From: Setophaga petechia
Taxonomy: Eukaryota > Chordata > Aves > Passeriformes > Parulidae
Direction: 5' to 3'
DNA length: 64,000 bases
Assembly (NCBI GenBank): GCA_024362935.1
Contig: JANCRA010000009.1
Coordinates: 17,243,572-17,307,571 of the forward strand
Below are positions 28,001-43,000 of the stretch, in pieces. The notes under the pieces were generated by a model. It saw only the letters and a list, made by a program, of their open reading frames with translations, had not been told where the DNA came from and searched no databases. Both the position numbers and the translations under genes were made by a program. The number at the start of each line of letters is the position of its first letter. The stretch's first letter is position 1.

Positions 28001-31000
28001 TGACAGGAGATTGATGTGCAGCACTGAGACTGCTACAGAAGCATGAGCACAAGGTAAGACCACAAACCCACAGCCAGCATTAAATGATCTGGCAGCTCTA
28101 TTCAATAATGTTGCTTAATGCTGACTTATGTGCAAATCCAAGAAGGCCCAGGTTGAATTTGTCATTCCCTGGCTGTATTTGTTCTGAGAGTTCTTGGGGA
28201 TGCAACTGATTGTAAAATGACATACAATAAAATAGATGGTAGATGAGTTTGCACTAAGTATTACAGTCTGTCACCACATACTAACAATACACAGGTATTC
28301 TGTTCATCAGTTCCACTGACAGACACCTACCAAACTGGTTATGATGGAAACACAGAACCATGGCTACATGACAGAGGTCCTACTCAGGGTATATTAAAGA
28401 AGCAATTAAAAGACCAATTTGCTGTCCAGTTGACAGAAAACAGCTAAGTTCAATGACAAATGGGAAAACCCTGTGTGGGTGTAATTCTTCAACAACACAC
28501 GAGGAAGCAATTATCAATTATCCTGCATAAATCTGGGGAAAATGCTTTTACATACAAAAATTGAAACATATTGTTTTAAAATATCCTTTGATCACCAAGA
28601 GATTAATGGCTATGACACGTTTCACTTGTGCTTTAACCTTGATTCATTCTGAAAATATGACACTTTCAACAAGCACTGCAGCCTCATCCAGAGCACATGT
28701 CATTAGCTAGCAATCCCCCCAGTTCTGGGCCACAATTTAAAGAGCTAGTATTGTCCATAAATAAAATGGCTGAGGCTCTAACCTTCCATTTCAGAATGAA
28801 TCACTTTTCTCCATGGCAAACCTTTGTTAGTTCTACATGCAATATGAGAATTTTGTTATTGGGTTTAGGACAGAAGCTGCTCAATTTGTTGACCTTCAAT
28901 GTAAAACAGCAAGGCTCACATCCATGAAGAGGCTAAGGTGGTAAAAGGAAGATGAGCAGTGATACAGCTTTGTGCTTTCTAACAATATACAGCAGAAAGT
29001 GGTACATTTTTATAAGATTAAGACAGCAGCTAGTGTTATTATGAAACAGCCCTTCGATCAAAGAAAATGTTATGAGCCAGGAGCACCTGCAATGTTAATT
29101 GTAACTCTCAAGCACATATACATAAGCAAGTTAGCTTAATGTTCAAATACTTAACACCAACACAGGCACACAAATATTTAGGGAGGAAAAGATTTAACAC
29201 AACAGCTAACCTGAAATTTAGCTACACAACTGGAACTGCAAAAGTTGTACAGTTTTCCATCAGGCATTGTGGCTTGATATTGAGGTAAAGAGTTTCGCTT
29301 ACAAAAGTGGCAAATAATTTCCATACCTAAAAGAAAAACGCAGTTTACAAACAAAATAAACAGAAAATAATAGGAAAAAAAAGAGTATTACAGGTGAGCT
29401 CTTTTTGGCTTTTCAATGCAGAAAACTAAGATAAGTCTGTTTTCCAGTCAATTTCTACAAGCTGCACAAAGCAAAAAAAAAATTACAGAAGTTTGGATAA
29501 ATACTTTCACTAAAGATCAGTACTAAATATGATAACACCTTCTTCCACAAAATTCAGTGGAGCATTTTCAACTTCAAGTTGAGATCTGCTTTGTGTACTG
29601 AAAACAGCATGTTTTGAATTATTTACTGAACCAAAAACTTTGCCTAGAGAATATCTATATGCATTATAACTATCTCCCTTCTTATCCATCTCCTGCTTGA
29701 CTGAAAAAAAAATCCAGGGTGGGATTAATGAGAATTCAGAGAATATGAATTCATATGCAAAAAACCTGCACTATCATCCTGTGACACAGCAGAGCACATT
29801 ATGCTCCAGCGTTTTTTTCACAGGAAGCCTTAAGACAGTTGAAAATTCTTTCCAATATCACAAAAAAAAGCCCAGTGAGGAAAATTAATCCTCATGGGTT
29901 CATTTACTGGTGTTCAACAGAAGTAGTTTTGGGGTTTTTTTAATAAAGTTAAAAACTCTAAAGTCACATCTGCAGAGACTATAACTGTAAAACAAACGCA
30001 CCCACCCCCAGTGTTCAAATTTTAAAAAACTCTACTCTTAGCAGTGATGAAAACCCATCATCCTTTTCACTTACTTTGTGATTTTGCATATTTTGATTTG
30101 TGTGTGTTCATGCATACAGTTGAGCAGTATGGCTCCATATATCCATTAGGTCCTATGCACTGAGTCATGTCAAAAAACCTGCACTGAGCTCTGCAGCCAG
30201 TACAAGATGTTAATTGGCCACATTTCTAAAACATAAAACAAAGCAAAACAATGCATTAGTTAAAACCATGCTTGGCTTTTAACTTAAATTATAGTCTAAA
30301 AACAAAAAACAAAATAAAACAAATTATAAGTTTTATTTCTGTCATCTGCTCTCTCATCAGATCCTTCCTATATTAACTCTCCTGATCATCCTCTCAAGAC
30401 CATTCAGCACTCAGGTTGTGTCTTTCACTCCTGGGGAAAAGCTAGCTAAAAATAACCTTCTGTGTAAAGACACACAAATAAACACCCTTCAAAAAACTCA
30501 AACCAACCAAAACATCCCAATTCCATCCCAAATCCCACCGTCTGCAAACTGAACTGTGGAAAGAGTGCGCAGCAAGTTGTGCTGATTTGAAGAGTTTCAA
30601 ACCTCTTCCTCTCTCCTTGTTGATAGGACAGTGGTTCTAAGGAAAGTAACAGGAATCTGGCATGGCTAATGTGATTCATGGAATGGGTAAGCTAAGAGAC
30701 TCCTTTTGGTCCAACCTCCCTGTTCAAGGAGGGTCTTCCCAGAGCACATGGCACAGGACTGCATCCCAGATGGTTCATGAATATCTCCAGTGAGGGAGAC
30801 TCCATAACTTCTCTGGGCAATCTGCTCCATTGTGCAGTCACCTGCACAGCAAAGTTATGAATATGAAGAATAAACAAACTCTGGGGAGAAAAAAATTCTA
30901 TCTCCAATCCTCCAAGCCGGAGGAACACACTGCAGAGGTTCCATGCTCAAGTGTGACTCCATGAACCTGACAACAGACTCGATTTTGCCATCTCTCAACA

Positions 31001-34000
31001 CAGCAGTCAGTTCATCAGCAGTTTTCCACAGAACTGAACAAACGTTCTATAAAAAGCACAGGAAAAGCTGCACAGAGCAGGAATACCAATGACACAGTCA
31101 ACATACAAAATCAATAATTCTGATGTGCTACATGTATTACATATGCCAGTGTTAGGCAAATATCTCAAGCATGATAAAGCAGATTTCAGAAAAAATATCT
31201 ATAGACACCTTCTCTGCCCATAGAAATAGTATAATAGTTTTGACAGTGATGGAGAAAATTCCTCACCAAACATGATGGGCCACCTACTAGACAGACTCTC
31301 ACCTTATTAAGTATTAGAAAATTGTCACTTAGGCACTTAAGATCTCTTCCCTTCTAAAGAAATTATTTTAGCACTCTCTCTCCCTCTTTCCCTATTGTCA
31401 AGGATGGAAAGGAGAAGGAAAGACAAAGCATGTTTCATAGGTGCTTCCCTGCGTTCAGAGTGAGAGAAGCTTCAGAGGATATCTTTGCTCTTCCTATTTT
31501 TCAGTAGCCAAATTTGAAAACTTGTTAAATCCAATCTTACAGACAGCTAGAGATGAAATTTTTGGGTTTATAATGTCATCTTTCCTATTCTAAGAGCATC
31601 CACATAAAAACATGCAAATCCACATGCACCTGTGACACACAAATGGATGCAGCACCTTGCAGAGTCCAGTAAAATTTCCACACAACTTGATAATTTCCAC
31701 ATGGCTGTTTAATGAAACCTCTGCTGGGGATTTCCTCCAGAAAGGAGTATCTGCCAAGATACCAAACTCCTACCTAGAAGAAGGCATAAAATACAACTCT
31801 AGGATACTTCCTTCCTATTTTAATTTTTTTCCATTTGCCTTTAAACAAGTTACTCAGGATATCATTATCTTCCTAAAATTGGCAAAATTCACACATAGTA
31901 CCAAGACCAAAACGTAGCAGTTATATTGTTCTTTGAGCTGGAACTCTTCTGCTGCTATACATTCATCTCCTCTGGCAGACTGATAAACAAAAGCAGGGCA
32001 TCCAGAAACCTCTGAGTTATATTGCTAATAATACAGGAGGAGGCTACAACTTACAAAGGACTTGATTCCTTGGAATATGCCTAATGAACAACCACCACAA
32101 AAAAATCTGCTTGCACAAATAGCCTTGGGAGCCACAGAATAACCCAAAATGTAAATCTAGAAGCATTGATGCAAATATGTTGGCAAATAACTAAGAGCAT
32201 TCAGCAGTATGATCAGAAAACAACACACAGTCAAATGATGCTTTCACAAGTCCCATATCCAAAAGAGAAATCCAACAGAGGCTACAGTGATTTCAAGAGA
32301 CAGCAAGACAAAAGTATAAGTTTTAATAAATGAATTTATAGTAAACTGATCAGAGCATAATCAGAAAAAAATTCATTGTGTCAGTAAACTACGTGTTCCA
32401 ACAAAAATCCCTTGAAAGCAGAAATAGCTTTTGCTAACCAGCATCTCAAATACCTCCTCATTTATGTGATATCAAAAAAGGATCATGCATAGAAAAAACA
32501 GTGCAACAGCATGTCAATCACTACCAAATTTCATATATCTTCTAAATACAGGAGTTGTTTACTGACTTCACCCCATCTCTTTAGATTTAAAAGCAAGAAA
32601 AAAAAATTATTTCTATCTAGTAATAACCTAGCAAACCTAGATCTAGTTTATCAAGACTACAAAGACTAACCAAAAAACATACCAACTATGCAGAAGATTC
32701 TGTGGTAAGAGCAAAACTGTAATAACAAAGCTCTCACTTTATTCTTGTAAAAACAACTAAAAAGAATAGAGCATTTCTACATTATTAGAAATTTAAATAT
32801 ATTGTTACACAAGACAGGGTATGGTGAAAAAAAAGAAAATTAGAAAGTCCAACCCTTCTGTAAATGTATTGCTCCCAAACTGTTGTAATCGTCATCTCCC
32901 TCAAGTGAAACATTTTTCTTGCATTTTTATTATCTTTCCAGCACTCCCTAAACTTCGAAGTTCAAACATGAAAATCATTTCAAAAAAACCCAGGGAGTAC
33001 CACACTATTATTAAAGAAACATTAATACATACCTGAAAATATTCAATCAGTGCTATACATGTGTGTCAAACATTTATTTTTTTAAGAGTCTAACCCAACA
33101 ACTTCCTCCACTGACAACATCAACAGAGAGCCCCACCATATCTCTAATGTTTTTGAATATCTATAATGCAAACCAAAAATTTTTATTCTGTTCGTAAGTG
33201 TGAAATTTCCAGATGAGACTATCAAATTTCTCAGTTAACTTACATTTCTACTCTCAAATTCTTCCCAACATAATCTCTTTCATCTCTAAGAATCTGCAGT
33301 ATTAACTTCATTCTGCAGGAAAAATAACATTTGAGAATCCTTTCTCTCAAAGCATCTTTCTAGCTGCCATAAACAAAATGAAGATACACTAAAATTAAGG
33401 AGAGGAAATACAGAGGGTCAAAGAGCATTCTTATGAGGTAAGGATTTTTGGCCTGGAAACAAGATAGCTCAGGAGAATAATGACAGAACCAAAAATGGTA
33501 TTATGTGGGGTACAATGGATCAACTGCTCAGTGTATTTTCTATTATTAAAAACTACCCAAAAAAATCACATGAATATCAACAGAAATTTGAAAATAAACA
33601 GGAGACATTTCTTCATGTGACAAATAGCAGGTCAGCAGAACCTCTTACCAAAGAGAGTCATGGATGGAAAAACTGTTTGTATGTGTTCACAAGTAGACTG
33701 GACAAGCACTAATTAAAGAGATTTGCCAAAAATAGCATACATGAACATCACATGAAGTTCTAGGGATGCCCTGACCTCTAGAGAGAATGCTCAGAGGAAA
33801 ATATTCTAAGTTCCTGCCCTGGTCTTACTCTTCCATTTATGCCCACTTACATCGCTGCAGGAGCTTTAATCCCTAATCAGAACCATTACAGCTTTCTCAG
33901 GTTCTTACAACAGTACACAATTAATTTAATATTTTAACCATCCTAAAGGAAAAGTGGGTGTTTAGAAAAGAAATTAAGGAGAACTTAAAGCTCTATCAAT

Positions 34001-37000
34001 ATTGTTGGTATTTCATGGCAGGACACAAAAAGATCTTCACCAGCAGAGGAAAATCAGAACCAAAGTACCAAAATCTTCACTAGTAACTAAGTAAAGAGGG
34101 AACAAATAATACAAAACTCCTGAGTCTTTGTTTTTAAAAATCACTGCTTCCTTCTTCGTTTCAGAAGAAGAAAATCACTGAGTCATACAGACTGGACAAG
34201 ACCTCCTGAGGTCAAATGCAGCCTCCTGCTCAAAGCAGGTCCAGAGGTGTTTGCTCAGGATCTTGTCCAGTCAAATCTGAGCATCTCCAAGTACAAACAC
34301 TCCCAGAACTCCTCAGGAGGATTTCACCATCCTTATAAGGAGAGGAAAAAAACAAAACAAAACATACACCCAAAAAAACCCCAACCAAAAAAAAAAACCA
34401 AAAACCCCCAAAAACCCCACAAAAACAAAAACATGAAGGAAAAAAACCCCACCAAAAACAAACAAACCAACCAAAAAAAAACACAACAAAAAACAAGCCA
34501 CCTTTTTCTTTATCTAAGTAACTTTCCCCCTGTTTTCAAATTGTGTCTCTTGCCTTTCTACCTTCCACGGTGCAACTCTTCTGAAGAGCTCAACTTTGTC
34601 TTCTCTGTCTCCTCCCATCAGATAACTCATCCCCCTTTATGCTTCTCAGGCTTGAACAAAGCAACACCTCCCAAGCCTGTCCTACTAAGTCAGGTTCTCC
34701 AGCCATCTAAGCATCTTGGTAGCCCTCCACTGAACTTCCACCAGCATGACAATGCCTTTTATTCTGTCAAATCCAAAACTGCCCACTGTACTCCAGATGC
34801 AGTCTCAGAAGCAGAAGGACAGGGGGTGGCCCACAAGGATCACCTCCCCTGTCCTGCTGGCTGAACTCTAGCTAATATCCTTGGAGACACTGAAGAACTC
34901 AAATGCATTGTGCTCCTGGAGGACTGGCTCCAGGAGACCCTGTTTGAGCTGGGGGTGGACAAGATGACTTCCAGAGGTCAGGCATTTTATGAGATAGCCC
35001 AGGACCCAGCTGGCCATCTTTCCTGCAAGGGCACACTCCTAACCCCTGTTCAGCTTCTCCACTGGGATGCCCAAGTCTTTTTCTCCAAAGCTGCTTTCTG
35101 GGCAATTAGCTTCCATTTCAGATCTATTATTAACTTCATCTTGTGCTCCTGCCTCTTGACAAAACCTGCAAAGTCAAAGTAGCTTCAGCTTCAAGTTTCC
35201 TTCAAAGGGGAAATTAACACAAAACCAATCTGCAAGAGAAAGTATCAAGCATTTTCCTCCCACGTGCAAATTCACATCTACAGCATCCTATGAAAACTTG
35301 CACACTTGAGGACTGCAATTTCAAGAAAAACTAAAGTCAAAACACAATCAATCAATTACTAAGTACAAATAAACGAAGCTAACCCAGAAGGAAAATTCTA
35401 AGCTAATAAAGGCCCAGTGCCCTCTGAGGAAAAGCTTGATGCACAGTAGTCTGACTACATCTCTCCTTCACTACTCGACCTAGTTTCTGCATTGAGATGA
35501 TGTAATTTTGGCTAGATCCTATTGCATGTTTGACCTCTTGCAAAGCATAAAGTCTCTCCTTGATGAAGACTGAAAATTCTTCTAATTGTATTTGATTCTA
35601 AACTCACTCATTCTTTCATTGCTTCTTTGTATATCCTTAGAGACTTAATTCCAGAAGGTCTATTTCATGATAGGAAAATTCTTGCAAGTCATGAGTTGTA
35701 GATATATTTCAACTATTCCTTCCATTCACTGGGACAGTGTTCAACTCAAATGGGCAACTACAAAAGTAGCTATCAAAATGCAAGACAAAGCAGATGAATG
35801 TGGCATATTCCAGAACTGAAAGAATTGTTTCAACAAAAATACTAATTCCTGGGGGAAAAAATTCACTTTAAAGGTTTCTGAGGAGTTTTTACTCTTGCTA
35901 TTATCAGCAACTATGATTTTACAAGGAATCTTGACCTTCCTTTACATCTTACTGAAAGGATCATGCAAGATGAAGTCTAGAGCTCTTGCTGCACGTACCC
36001 TACAAAGAATAAAGATCAAACTCCAAAATAAATGTCACACCAATACCATAAGCTCACAGCATACTAGAAGCCTCATTTCTGCTTGCAACTGGGACTAATG
36101 AGAGCCTCTGTTCTTCAACCTTCTGGCTGCAACAGTACTTCAATAAAGCTACTACTGCCTTGAATCTAGGCATCTGTGCTAGACACTTCTATTCTTGACT
36201 GAAAAAAAGCAGCATCATCTGCTTTGTCTGCCTTGACAAGGCTAAGAGAGCATGATGAAGGATCTGCCACGGTGTAAGAGAGCATTCTTGCTACAGCTTC
36301 TCCCATGCAAGGGCCAGTCAACAGAAAATATCAGAAGAGCAGCTGATTGCCACAATGCTATGCAGCAGCCCTAAGATTTTCTTCCAGTTAAAGAAAATCC
36401 TTTGTAGTCAAAACTTCATGGAAAAATACATTGTTAAATACTTCTCAATCCAGGCAAACCTCCCTGATAGCAGAATAAGAGGTTTGGATTAGAATTAAGA
36501 AAAACACCAGGAAATTCCAGGACAGAGACTTAGTATGCCTGCGTTCAAACAGAAAATGAGAATGAAAACAGCATTTTCTGTAAGTAGAAAAGCAGATGTA
36601 TTTGCTGCATGGAATTTTATAACTGAGATCCATCAGAAAGGTCATCAAGAAAATAGCAGCTAAACTACTTCAGGTTCATTTGAAAGGATGGTCTGATGGA
36701 ACCTGAGGCAACATGCACGTCTAAGAAAGGAACCAGATATCAGTAGAATCTGTACCAGCAAAGAAAGAAGACATTGTATAATTTATTTTCTCTTAAAATA
36801 TTGCATCCAAATCATCCCTCCCCTAAGAGTAACAAGTGTAAACTCTTCCTCAAAAGCATCTGCCCAAGTCCTCAGAGGAAAAGATGAAGCAATTGCTTTT
36901 GTGGGCCTTGAACACCAAGTGAGTTATGTTTACATTCCATCAGCTGAACTCTGCAAACAGCTACATCAATAACTTGTCCAGTACTTTTCCCTGGCATCCC

Positions 37001-40000
37001 CAACTGCCAGTGCTCTTTTTGCAGGTTTTGTTCCCACACTCAAGACACTTGTCTTCCTGTCTCTGAGAAAGGCAGAGCTGAAAACACCTGCCTCAAAAAG
37101 CAAGTTACTTCTACATTAACCAAATGTTTCAACTGCTTCTGTTCTGCCTTTTCTCTCTTTCCCCCAGCCCCACCCAGGGAATTACTCCAGGTACATCAGT
37201 GCATGGATGTGGTTATATCCATCATAACTATGATACCTAGTCATGCAACTCCTTGCTTCCTCTTTCCAGGAAGCTCCTGTGCTCCCACACAAATCAGAGC
37301 TCACATTTAACTGCCTATGTAGCCTTCTTCAGAACTACAAAGCCGTTTTAACATTTCTGACGGACCCATCTATTTTTATCTTCTAAAATAGCTACATAAT
37401 AGTATTCTTAACAGTTATGATGAACTATATTCAGATGTCTAAGGAATCTGGTACCACAATTTTTACTGAACAGCAGCAAATTCTACAGTTGGAAGACAAG
37501 ACTTTTAAAGAAAAAATGGCAAAATAAATGGTTCCAGAAAACAGGAGTGAATAAAAAGTAAAAGAGAAAGCAGAACAGGATAGTTTCTAGGACTCAGTTT
37601 GCATCAGAGATGCAAGACACTTGGGGTCATAAATACCAAGAGGTCTCAAAAAACCTCCCCATATCACTAAGCAGGAAAAAAGAAGAAATGATTATTCCTT
37701 GGTTGATAAAGATTTTAGTCTTTTAACAATATTAGATGGGATAAAAAGCATACAGTTATCTCCATTTGTAGAAGTGTGCACAGTAGGAGACAACAGTATG
37801 ATCAGAGATTGCTTAATACCAAAGTGAGTATTACCTGAACCTAACAGAAGTGGTTTACAATATGATGAAGAAACTCCACTGTTAAACCAGTTTGATCTGG
37901 CTGAAACCACAGAACTTCTCTTTAAAAGTGACCAAAATTAAAAAAAAAAAAAAAAAAAAAAGTCAGTATTTCTAACATTTCAATCTAAGTGGGCTGTTCA
38001 ACTCCAACAATTACTGACTCTGTCAAGAGTACTTACTCTTGAAACAGACACTTGGAAATGAGAGTTTATAAAACAGTAAAAACAACAGGAAGTGGTAGAT
38101 TTTGTAGTTCATTGTACTATCAAGACAAAAAGGAAGACAGGAAGGACATTCTGTCTTAACAGCAAAGATGCACAGAAAAAAAACTCAACACTGCACGAGA
38201 CAGGACAAAGTTGCAAACCCCAGATGCTTCTCTGAAGTGCTAAGTGGCAGGACATTCTATCACAGCATTTAAACCAGTAGATAACAAGACACTCTATGAG
38301 GCTAAGTACAAACTCCATGCAAGCAATTAATTGTTAGCTGCAGAACTAACATGCATATTATTGTATACAGCGAAGGCTCTTAAAACCCTGCACAGAGATA
38401 AAATAGACTAATGAGTTTAAAGAGTTTCACAAAAGCAGTTCCTTGGCAAGGAGCAGAAACTGAACAAGGAAGCATAAATGCCTAGGGTGGTTTTTTTCTA
38501 TTGCTTGTAAGTGAATAGCTATGGGGCATGGCATAGCCTTGCTGTTCTTGAAGCATGTTCAGTAGTATGTCTTCATCTAATCAAGAAGTAACCAAGTGCA
38601 CTTTTATGCAGTATTGAAAGATTTTTCACTAAATGAAAAGGCACTGCAAGCATCCTCTCCAACTAGAAAAACTCTCATTTGGCTTGCATTCATTAAGTCT
38701 CATTTCAGTCCAGAGCTATCAAAAAGCCTATGAAGAAATAGCTAAAGCTGCTTTCCCACCCACCTTCCCCTCCTCCCCCTCCTTTTTGGCAATGGATAAA
38801 GACCATCACTTTAAGAAGCCCCCAAAGCAAGCAAATCCCAGGTCACATTCTAGGAAGAATTTTAGTTACAGAAGCAAAGCAGACAAGGTAAAGGAACATT
38901 TTTAACTAGGAAGGTATTAAATACTTTCTTAGAGGAATCAAGAGGACCGTGGACTGATCAGGCAAGGAAGCAAATTTTTAAAAGCAGACACAGACATTGC
39001 TCTAGCTTAGTTGGAAAGCTCAAGATTAAAAGGTATGGTTGGCTGCACAAGCTAAATCACAAATTCACAGAAACAGTCCACTTGTTTCTTAAAACAAGGC
39101 TGTCAAGTCTGTACCAAAATCCAGCAAACCAGGACACAAACATGGGAATTACTTTGGAAAGGAAGTTAACTAATTTTGTGGAGACAGAAAACATGCAATA
39201 GTAGCAGAAACAAAAATACTGAAGCAACCTGGGTATGTGCTGCATGAGGTTATCATCTTTATGACAGGCATATCTGAGGTCACTTCCAATTTACCAGACA
39301 GATCATTTTCAAATAAATCATTACAGTAATTTTCTAAATGCTTATACTTTCATTTTAACTATAGAAAATATCTGCTCAAAGAATCTGTACAATAACAGAC
39401 CATTTTAGTGAGCTCCTGTTCAGGCATAATTTCACTCTCTTCTAGTGTGGTTTGTTTGGGTTTTTTTCCATTTTGTTTAGGGTCATTATTAAAGTTCCTC
39501 TTGACCCTCTAAATGTGAAGAGTCTGAACCTCAGTGCAACAGTCAGAGTGTACAATCTAGCAGTAATTGTCATCTTCAGGTTTTAAAAAATTTAAATATT
39601 TCCAATGAGAGCTTTGTTTTCATACTTCATCTAGATTGTCACACCTTTTTTTGAGAAATTATTTTATCATTGTTTTATCCTTTTTGACTTGCACTTAGCT
39701 GCCTTCACACATGGCTTTTGTGTCACAGAGAAATTAACTTGCTCTTGCATGTAACTACAGTGACCATTAGTTATGCCTATGTATTATTTTGAAATAATTG
39801 TAGAAATTATTATGTGTATTTCATAACTTTTTTAATACAAAAAGACACCCAAGATCTGCAATTACTTTAAATTTTAGGAAAGAAATAACAACAATGGCCT
39901 CTCAGACAATCAAGATTCATAATACAATATTAAAGATTATGTATGTATTATTTTTAAATCAGGTTCTGAAACTGGTACATAGGAAGGTAAGTGCATCCAT

Positions 40001-43000
40001 CACCTTGAAAGGTGACTTAGGACATCTGAGAAAAATCCTACTCTCCATCCCAGGAATAACATTTTTTCTTACTGCCAGGAACAGCCTAAAGCAGAGGAAA
40101 GACACACTTTGCAGCAGATGGATTACCTGCAGTAATCCAATTACTTGTCATTCTGAGAGCCACTATAATTTTTATTGCCCACAAGTTTAATTTTTTCATT
40201 CCAAGAAAAGAAGAAAAAAAGTCCATGATGAGTTATTGAAAAATTATGTGTTCAAATCAGTGTAATATTTATTTTTTAAAATTGTGATTAAGTATATATA
40301 GATAGGTACAAGTAATAAGGAGTTTTCATTTATTACTACTACAAATATATAGCAATATTGATAGGTGTATGACATTTACAAAATAAACTGCTTAATACAA
40401 TGCTCATACCAGTAAGACCTATTTATTTTACAGCTGTTTGTAAGAAAACATTTGCTAAAACTCTTACATGATGTGCAATAATACAACACAATGCTGGAAT
40501 CAAATTACATTAATTTATTCTGTATTATTTCTTTCATGAAGTTTATTTCAGTATGCAATAATGACTCTCCCAAAATCTCTCCTTCAGAGTTCTCCTTTAA
40601 AGCAAGGTCTACTGATTTCTAAGGAAACACTGTTATAACTGAATGAAACAACCCATAATTTACCAATTGTAGCCCAGTGGGTTGTCAGTGACATTTTCCA
40701 GTCTTTTTAAAACTTTGCTAAAAAAAAAACAACTCCTTGAACATACTCAGCAAAAACAACCTTAAACAAACTTCAAACCTAAATATTCTATCAACTAAAT
40801 ATTCTCAAATATTTGTGTCCCGAGCAACTTCAGACACCTACACCATATCCCAGAAGAACTTCCACATGTATAGTTTGACTTTCATATACTCATAGGACGA
40901 CAGAATGGTCGTGGGGTTGGAAGATCATCCAGTTCTAATCCCCTCTACCACAGTCAGGGACACTTTCCACTGGACCAGGCTGCTCAGGGCCCCATCCCAC
41001 CTGTCCTTGGATACTCCAAAGGACAGAATATGCACAATTTTCCTGGGCAACCTGTTCCAGTGTCTCACTACATTTACAGTAAAAAAATTTTTCCTTAATA
41101 CCTAATCTAATCCTACTCTCTTTAAATCTAAACCCATTTCCCCTTACCCCATCACCATGTGCTCTTGTAAAGTCTTGTTCCATCATTCCTTTAAGTTCCC
41201 TTCAGTTACTGGAAGCTCACCATTAGGTCACCCTCAAGCCTTCTCTTTTCCAGACTGAACAACCCCAACTCCCTCAGTTCTTCCTCACAGGAGAAGCTCT
41301 CCCTCCCTCTCATCATCCCAGTGCCCCTCCTCTGTACCAACTCCAGCAGGTCCCTGTCCTCCCTGTGCTGGTGCCCCAGAGCTGATGCAGCCCTGCAGGT
41401 GGGCTCTGAGCAGAGCAGAGGGGCAGAATCCCCTCCCTGGCCCTGCTGCCCACCCCTGGATGCAGCCCAGGACACGTTTGGCTCTCTGGGCTGTGGGAGC
41501 ACACTGACAGCTCATGGCCAGCCTCATTCTCCAGCACCTCCAAGTCCTCCTCAGCAGGGCTGCTCTCCATCTGTTCATCCCCAGCCTGTGTTGATACTGG
41601 GGGATGCCCCAACCCAGGTGCAGCACCTTGCACTTGGTCTTTGTCCTTTATCAGGACTTCTGTGAAGCCTTTGTCTGAGATTCCCATGGACTCACTTCAA
41701 GCTTGTCCAGTCCCTGTGGATGGCATCCTGTCATTCAGGTGTGTCACTGCACCCTCAGCTCAGTGTCATTTGCAAACTTGCTGTAGATGTGCTCGGTGCC
41801 TTTGTCTACTCCTTAGTGAAATAACACCTGTCCAAATATGGACCCCTGAGGGACAGCACCTGTCACCAGTGTTTAGCAGGACTGTGAATCATTGACCACT
41901 ACCCTCTGGATGCAACCATCCAACCAATTCCTAATCCACCTAACAGTCCACCTGCTGAATCCACCACTTTCCAGTCTGGAGAGAAGAATATTGTGGGGAA
42001 CCATGTCAAAGGCTTTACAAAAGTCCAGATAAACAATATCTATAGTCCTTCCCTTATCCACTGGTGTAGTTACTTCATAACAGAAATGTACCTGGCTGGT
42101 CGTATGGAATTTTTCCATAAGAGCTTCTCTTAATAATATTCCAAACTCCTCACACTCCGTGAATATTTGAAATCTACCAGTTAAGAATGACAATCACCAT
42201 TCCAAAACAGATGCACAAGAGCACTCAAATTAACGTTCTCACAGCCTATTGTAGTTTCACAGGTCCACTTATTTTGATAAAGGAATTAAGAACTTGTTTG
42301 CATAAAATCTGCTGTTGGAAGTGAAGGAACCAAAACAACGTGTCCAACTTTAAAGGCTCTCACAATAATGCACCAACTTGACACTACCTGTGAACATCCT
42401 TGGTACTGCAAACTACTCCTCCTCCCCAAATTAAACTAGAACATACAGCCTGCTACCCATATTCTTCTCATTCTCAAATACATATCTAAACACACAATAC
42501 AAGGATTTGTGAACAAATACAGTATATTCTGTCATTAAAGTACAAATTCATCATTTAACCTCAAAATTCCATGTTTATTTCATAATTCCATGTGCAGTAT
42601 AACTTATACTGGTTGTGGGGGAATGTGTCACGTTCAAAGTTAATCTCCTGAATTTTTGTTTCTTCAAGACACAGTATTCAACGTTTCTTCAAGTCTTTCC
42701 ATGGCTTCTGGGCATGCCTATGTTTTTAGTAGCTTGCAAACCTATCCTGTCCCTTTTGGTACAGCTGTGGCAAAAAAATAATGCTTATGTTATGTTTCCA
42801 ATGAGGTTGTTTACACATTTCCAGCTTTGCTCTTCTCAATACAGCACATACATAGGAAAAGCCATCCCCAAAAGCACCAGAGCTCAGTGTCCAGTGAGAA
42901 AATACAAGCACACATGATGCAACATTAACAAACTTTACAACACAGCACTGCAATACCTCTTCTCTTGGACCACTGGTTTCTTAAAAATGGGAAGAGATGA

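Larger units (their letters stand above)
34170..35165 (-). mobile_element. CR1 LINE, minus orientation, interrupted by a low-complexity tract and a second fragment
   Basis: From about 34500 to 34885 and from about 34990 to 35165 the plus strand reads as reversed CR1 (CTCAGGCTTGAACAAAGCA; CTGGCCATCTTTCCTGCAAG; GTTCAGCTTCTCCACTGGGA). The first 170 bases are the 3' end. Between the two parts a fragment reads in the opposite sense (see the next entry). An A/C-only tract at 34345-34498 breaks it again. A 205-codon open frame on the plus strand (34247-34864) is antisense to the element and not a gene. Confidence 0.75.

Noticed and set aside
34247..34864. A 205-codon plus-strand open frame, the longest on that strand
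   Set aside because: It runs across an A/C-only tract and antisense CR1 sequence; composition is Lys/Asn/Pro-rich from the repeat, with no protein resemblance.
35440..35580. Minus-strand stretch reading [16 protein letters not shown], considered as the missing exon between fingers 4 and 5
   Set aside because: Only a loose resemblance to the expected residues, the frame does not fit a phase 0 acceptor, and no good donor follows. Other ZMYM2 exons here are nearly identical to known sequence.
36100..36160. Minus-strand LLQPE-like peptide, also considered for the missing exon
   Set aside because: A stop codon lies just upstream in frame, the donor would be poor, and the other residues do not match.
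41285..41687. Overlapping open frames of 84-124 codons on both strands
   Set aside because: All fall within the GC-richer part of the CR1 copy and are by-products of that repeat.
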